A stretch of DNA of 37,137 nt, taken from the NCBI GenBank assembly GCA_013001465.1, contig JABDMM010000031.1, positions 1 to 37,137 of the forward strand, given 5' to 3'. The translations under genes were made by a program, and so were the position numbers. The stretch's first letter is position 1. Every line of letters begins with the position of its first letter. Under the pieces are notes generated by a model that was not told the origin of the DNA, searched no databases, and was given only the letters and a program-made list of their open reading frames with translations. Below, in pieces: positions 33,316 to 37,137 of the stretch. This DNA is from Chitinophagales bacterium (lineage in GTDB: Bacteria; Bacteroidota; Bacteroidia; Chitinophagales; JABDMM01).

Positions 33316-35633
33316 TAACTTTTCTTGGCTCGGGCTGCTCGCTTCTTTGGAGGTGGCGCATTCTTGATGATGTCCAGACACTCCTCAACAGTCAGTTCTT
33401 TCGCCTCTTTGTCTTTTGGTATTTTGTAATTTCTCTTTTCGTGCTTAATGTACGGACCATACCTACCGTTCAATACCTGGATCTCCTCATCCTTAAAATC
33501 ATGGATCATCTTCTCAGCATCCGCCTTTCTTTTAGCTTGTATCAATTCAACGGCTTCTTCAAAAGAAATAGTATATGGATCCATGTCTTTTGGAATAGAA
33601 ACAAATTTTGAATTGTGCATCACATACGGACCAAATCTCCCGATCGCCGCCTTCACCTCTTTCTCTTCAAATTCTCCAAGCGATCTTGGCAGTTTAAACA
33701 ACTCCAGCGCTTCTTCGAGTACGATCGTTTCGATACTCTGACCATGTCTGAGTTTCGCATACTTTGGCTTCTTACCATCTTCCTCTTCCGGAGTTTCTCC
33801 TTTTTGAACCATCGGACCATATCGCCCCATTCTCGCTATAATTCGTTCTCCCGTCTTTGGATCATCTCCAAGGTATCTTTCACCTGTTACTCTTTCCGCT
33901 TCGTTAGTCGTCGTTTCTACGTTCGTATGGAAAGGTTTATAGAAAGAGTCGATCATCTTGTTCCATGACAAGTTCCCTGTCGCGATCTCATCGAACTGCT
34001 TTTCGATATTGGCGGTAAAGCTATAATCCATGATCTTCTGGAAGTTGTCGACTAGAAAATCATTCACCAATAATCCAATATCCGTAGGGAAAAGTTTATT
34101 CTTTTCTGTACCTGTTATCTCGGTTGGTTCCTGCTTATCGATATTACCTTTCTTAAGGGTCAGCATGACATATTGCCTTTCGGTACCATCTCTGCTTTCC
34201 TTGACAACATAGTTTCTTCTCTGTATGGTAGAAATTGTTGGAGCATAAGTCGATGGTCTTCCAATTCCCAATTCCTCCAGTTTCTTAACCAGACTCGCTT
34301 CTGTAAATCTCGGAGGATGCTTGGTGAATTTCTGTGTTGCCGTCATATCGATCAGATCCAGAACCTGACCGATCTCGAGCGGTGGCAACAATCCGCTTAG
34401 ATCCTCATCATTCTCCTCATCACTGGACTCTTTATAAACTTTCAAGAACCCATCAAAAATGACAACCTCTCCTGTTGCGTTCAAGATCTCGTCGCTTCCG
34501 CTAATAGAGATGTCGACAACCGTCTTTTCTATCCTGGCTTCACTCATCTGCGAAGCAAGTGTACGCTTTCTTATCAGATCATATAATCTTTGCTCATCGC
34601 TCGAACCTTCGACTTCTTCTTTATCCATGTAAGAAGGTCTGATCGCCTCGTGAGCTTCTTGAGCATTGCTATTTTTATTCGTGTATTGTTTTGTATTGAC
34701 ATATTCCTTGCCGAATTTATCCTCGATAGCAGCAGCAGCAGCTGTAAGTGCTAATTCAGATAAATTCACAGAATCTGTTCTCATATAAGTAATGAAACCG
34801 TTTTCATAAAGCTTCTGTGCGATCGTCATCGTCTTGGCAACCGAGTATCCCAATTTTCTACTCGCTTCTTGTTGAAGTGTCGATGTCGTAAATGGCGCTG
34901 CCGGAGTTTTCTTCGACGGCTTCTTCTGAATATCCTGGATCGTAAAATCAGCTCCGTTACAAACTTCTAAGTAGTCCTGAGCATCTTTTTCTTCAGCAAA
35001 TCTTTTCTTCCGGATCGCTTTTAAAACAGCTCCTTTCACATCGAAATTCGCATCGATCTTAAAGGCTGCTTCCGGTACAAACTTCATAACCTCACGTTCG
35101 CGTTCCACAATAAGTCTTACTGCAACTGACTGCACCCTTCCTGCTGAAAGCGAAGGCTTTATCTTTTTCCAAAGCACTGGAGATAACTCGTATCCCACCA
35201 AGCGATCGAGTATTCTTCTCGCTTGTTGTGCGTTCACTAAATTGAGGTCAAGTTTTCTAGGATTATTTACTGCTTCTTTGATGGCTTTTTCGGTCACCTC
35301 GGTATAGGTAATTCTCATGGCATCTTCCGGCTTAAGTCCGAGAATATGGCATAAGTGCCAGGAGATCGCTTCTCCCTCTCGGTCCTCATCCGTCGCCAGG
35401 TATACCTGGTCAACTCCCTTGGCTAACTTCTTAAGTTCCTTAACAACTTTCTCCTTGTCTTTGGAAACCTGATAGGTAGGCTCATAAGATTTTTCCACGT
35501 CAATTGAGATCTTATTCGAAGGAAGATCCCTTACGTGACCATAACTGGAAGCGACAACAAAATCTTTCCCAAGGTACTTGGTGATCGTTTTTGCTTTCGC
35601 CGGTGACTCGACTATTACTAAATTTTTTGCCAT
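33315..35633 (-). CDS. topA: DNA topoisomerase I
   Basis: A 772-residue type IA topoisomerase that relaxes negative supercoils by single-strand passage. The Toprim domain opens the protein (LVIVESPAKAKTI with E9, ATDEDREGEA with D82, D84 and E86). The catalytic tyrosine is Y283 in FITYMRTDSVNL, and SAGRVQSVAVRLIVERERE and GIGRPSTYAPTISTIQRRNYV are conserved core motifs. The C-terminus carries repeats of the GRFGPY/GRYGPY type (at least three) instead of the four-cysteine zinc ribbons of E. coli TopA, and ends in a lysine/arginine-rich tail. It is divergent from purB and is followed by the transglutaminase-like gene with a one-base overlap. Confidence 0.96.
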   Translation of the reverse strand: MAKNLVIVESPAKAKTITKYLGKDFVVASSYGHVRDLPSNKISIDVEKSYEPTYQVSKDKEKVVKELKKLAKGVDQVYLATDEDREGEAISWHLCHILGLKPEDAMRITYTEVTEKAIKEAVNNPRKLDLNLVNAQQARRILDRLVGYELSPVLWKKIKPSLSAGRVQSVAVRLIVEREREVMKFVPEAAFKIDANFDVKGAVLKAIRKKRFAEEKDAQDYLEVCNGADFTIQDIQKKPSKKTPAAPFTTSTLQQEASRKLGYSVAKTMTIAQKLYENGFITYMRTDSVNLSELALTAAAAAIEDKFGKEYVNTKQYTNKNSNAQEAHEAIRPSYMDKEEVEGSSDEQRLYDLIRKRTLASQMSEARIEKTVVDISISGSDEILNATGEVVIFDGFLKVYKESSDEENDEDLSGLLPPLEIGQVLDLIDMTATQKFTKHPPRFTEASLVKKLEELGIGRPSTYAPTISTIQRRNYVVKESRDGTERQYVMLTLKKGNIDKQEPTEITGTEKNKLFPTDIGLLVNDFLVDNFQKIMDYSFTANIEKQFDEIATGNLSWNKMIDSFYKPFHTNVETTTNEAERVTGERYLGDDPKTGERIIARMGRYGPMVQKGETPEEEDGKKPKYAKLRHGQSIETIVLEEALELFKLPRSLGEFEEKEVKAAIGRFGPYVMHNSKFVSIPKDMDPYTISFEEAVELIQAKRKADAEKMIHDFKDEEIQVLNGRYGPYIKHEKRNYKIPKDKEAKELTVEECLDIIKNAPPPKKRAARAKKS

Positions 35634-35724
35634 TATATCTGCTGTTTATATTTGGCTAAAACGAATTTGCAAATAAAAGGTTTTTCTGAGTCTCTGTGGG
35701 GACTTTTACTCCACGACACCCAAC

Positions 35725-35748
35725 TTATGTATATTACCACATACATAA
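35725..35748. promoter_or_regulatory. inverted repeat in the topA-purB divergent region
   Basis: TTATGTA and TACATAA form a perfect 7-bp inverted repeat with a 10-nt spacer inside the 244-nt gap between divergent topA and purB. It could be an operator for either gene. The rest of the gap is AT-rich with no other clear site. Confidence 0.25.
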
Positions 35749-35877
35749 TCAACGTTTTATCCACTCCTTCCTCAAGCTAATTTCATAAGATCACTTACTT
35801 ATAATTTGTTCAATTATCTTTAGTTTCTCCATATATTCCGGGTAATGACATAGAAACAATTCACTATTTTTACCGCC

Positions 35878-37137
35878 ATGAATTCAGACGGCCTCCTTTC
35901 CATTTCCCCCGTGGATGGCAGATATCAATCTAAAACTGCGATACTTAGCAATTACTTTTCAGAGCATGCTTTGTTCAAATATCGCTTGAAGGTTGAAGTT
36001 GAATATCTCATCGCCCTTGCAAACCGAAACATTGGAATAAAAGAAAATTTCAATGATGATCTTATTGCAAAACTCAGAAATCTTTATGAAAGTTTCTCAG
36101 TCGAGGATGCTCTATCCATAAAATCTCACGAAAAAATTACCAACCACGATGTTAAAGCCGTGGAATATTTCTTAAAGGATAAGCTGAAAGATCTCGGTCT
36201 GGCAAGTCATCTCGAGTTCGTTCACTTCGGTCTTACTTCCCAGGATATCAATAATACCGCTGTTCCTTTACTTCTGATGGATGCGCATAACATGGTGATG
36301 TATCCGGCGCTCAAAAAGCTTCTTGACCTGATCAATGATCTTGCGAAGTCGTGGTCTGATATTCCCATGCTGGCCCGAACTCACGGTCAGCCTGCTTCTC
36401 CTACTACAGTTGGAAAGGAATTCTTCGTCTTTGCTGAACGTCTGCAGATCCAAATAAAGGCTTTGAGCAATATTCCATTCACAGCAAAGTTTGGCGGTGC
36501 TACGGGTAACTTTAATGCGCACTTGTCTGCTTTCCCGGATATTGACTGGATCGCTTTCTCAAATGACTTCCTACAATCTATTAAGCTGAAACGGCAGCAA
36601 ACCACCACGCAGATCGAACACTACGATAATCTCGCTGCTTTGCTCGACAACTATAAAAGGATCAATACCATCCTGATAGATCTTGCTCAGGATGTCTGGT
36701 TATATATCGCGATGGATTACTTCAAACAGGAGATCAAAAAAGGTGAAGTGGGTTCTTCCACAATGCCTCACAAGGTTAACCCTATCGATTTTGAAAATGC
36801 AGAAGGGAACCTGGCTCTGGCGAATGCTCTTTTTGAGTTCATGTCGAGAAAACTTCCGATCAGCAGATTGCAAAGAGATCTTACCGATTCAACCGTGAGC
36901 CGAAACCTGGGTGTTCCTTTCGCCCATGTGCTTATCGCTCTCCTCTCCCTGGAAAAAGGTCTCAATAAACTTCGCATCGACAAATCGAAGATCGAAAGCG
37001 ATCTCGAAAAGAACTGGGCTGTGGTGGCAGAAGCTATTCAAACCATACTAAGACGTGAAGGCTATCCAAATCCGTATGAAGCGCTGAAAGATCTTACCCG
37101 CTCCAATAATGTGATCGACAAGGATGCTATCCAATCC
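35878..37137 (+). CDS. purB: adenylosuccinate lyase (3' end outside window)
   Basis: PurB catalyses two fumarate-releasing steps of purine synthesis: SAICAR to AICAR and adenylosuccinate to AMP. The first 420 codons are visible, and the E. coli enzyme has 456, so only the end is missing. LSPVDGRY-like LSISPVDGRYQSKT opens the protein, HEKITNHDVKAVEYFLK and VHFGLTSQDINNTA hold active-site residues, MLARTHGQPASPTT carries the catalytic His, and GSSTMPHKVNPIDFENAEGN is the fumarase/aspartase superfamily signature loop. These are the E. coli-type PurB features. The ATG at 35878 is the only start that includes the full N-terminus. Confidence 0.96.
   Translation, partial: MNSDGLLSISPVDGRYQSKTAILSNYFSEHALFKYRLKVEVEYLIALANRNIGIKENFNDDLIAKLRNLYESFSVEDALSIKSHEKITNHDVKAVEYFLKDKLKDLGLASHLEFVHFGLTSQDINNTAVPLLLMDAHNMVMYPALKKLLDLINDLAKSWSDIPMLARTHGQPASPTTVGKEFFVFAERLQIQIKALSNIPFTAKFGGATGNFNAHLSAFPDIDWIAFSNDFLQSIKLKRQQTTTQIEHYDNLAALLDNYKRINTILIDLAQDVWLYIAMDYFKQEIKKGEVGSSTMPHKVNPIDFENAEGNLALANALFEFMSRKLPISRLQRDLTDSTVSRNLGVPFAHVLIALLSLEKGLNKLRIDKSKIESDLEKNWAVVAEAIQTILRREGYPNPYEALKDLTRSNNVIDKDAIQS

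Noticed and set aside
33316-33381. 22-residue N-terminal extension of the transglutaminase-like protein
   Set aside because: It lies inside the topA C-terminus in another frame. The ATG at 33315 gives the TAATG overlap expected for coupled genes.

Overview
The window is a chromosomal segment of a Bacteroidota bacterium. Evidence for this: a SusC/SusD outer-membrane pair, type IX secretion (T9SS) C-terminal sorting domains on two exported proteins, SprB-type repeats, a bifunctional phosphoglucose/phosphomannose isomerase, lipoproteins with Bacteroidota-style lipoboxes, tRNAs without encoded CCA, and promoter-like boxes of the TAnnTTTG type. It is AT-rich, and most of its genes are housekeeping or envelope genes. 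A saprospirian or chitinophagian affiliation is possible but cannot be settled from the sequence alone. Both ends cut genes: mnmA on the left, purB on the right.

Layout. 1-1154 (minus): mnmA and a 46-residue lipoprotein with its own terminator. 1230-4877 (plus): mpl (peptidoglycan recycling), a DEDDh exonuclease, a polyprenol-phosphate mannosyltransferase and a TPR protein. 4958-5192 (minus): a stand-alone tRNA-like RNA with promoter-like sequence and a strong terminator. 5282-7345 (plus): an Lrp/AsnC regulator and adenine deaminase. 7450-13006 (minus): SusD, SusC and a steroid-reductase-family membrane protein. 13106-14020: tRNA-Gly, a four-helix-bundle gene, tRNA-Leu and an octamer repeat array. 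14110-19597 (minus): dps, a histidine phosphatase, a SprB-repeat protein, an RluA-family pseudouridine synthase and the sugar-phosphate isomerase. 19673-21816 (plus): a secreted peptidylarginine-deiminase-like protein and YraN. 21820-22897 (minus): prfB with its programmed +1 frameshift. 23023-32391 (plus): M1 peptidase, membrane protein, ArsC-like protein, GNAT, then a compact envelope cluster (predicted barrel protein, long coiled-coil OmpA lipoprotein, short OmpA lipoprotein, MscS channel). 32440-35633 (minus): topA followed by a transglutaminase-like protein. 35878 to the end (plus): purB.

How the genes fit together. Several groups look transcriptionally coupled through overlaps or 1-20 nt gaps: exonuclease with mannosyltransferase, lrp with ade, isomerase with pseudouridine synthase, peptidase with membrane protein, arsC with GNAT, the four-gene envelope cluster, and topA with the transglutaminase-like gene.

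The most unusual object is the RNA at 4994-5120. It folds as a class II tRNA with a 58-nt variable region and a GUC (Asp) anticodon. It carries several E. coli-type AspRS identity elements but has the atypical base U37, and it sits in its own transcription unit. Other points worth a second look are the 8-nt-period intergenic arrays, the PPAD-like T9SS cargo and the barrel/OmpA/OmpA/MscS cluster.
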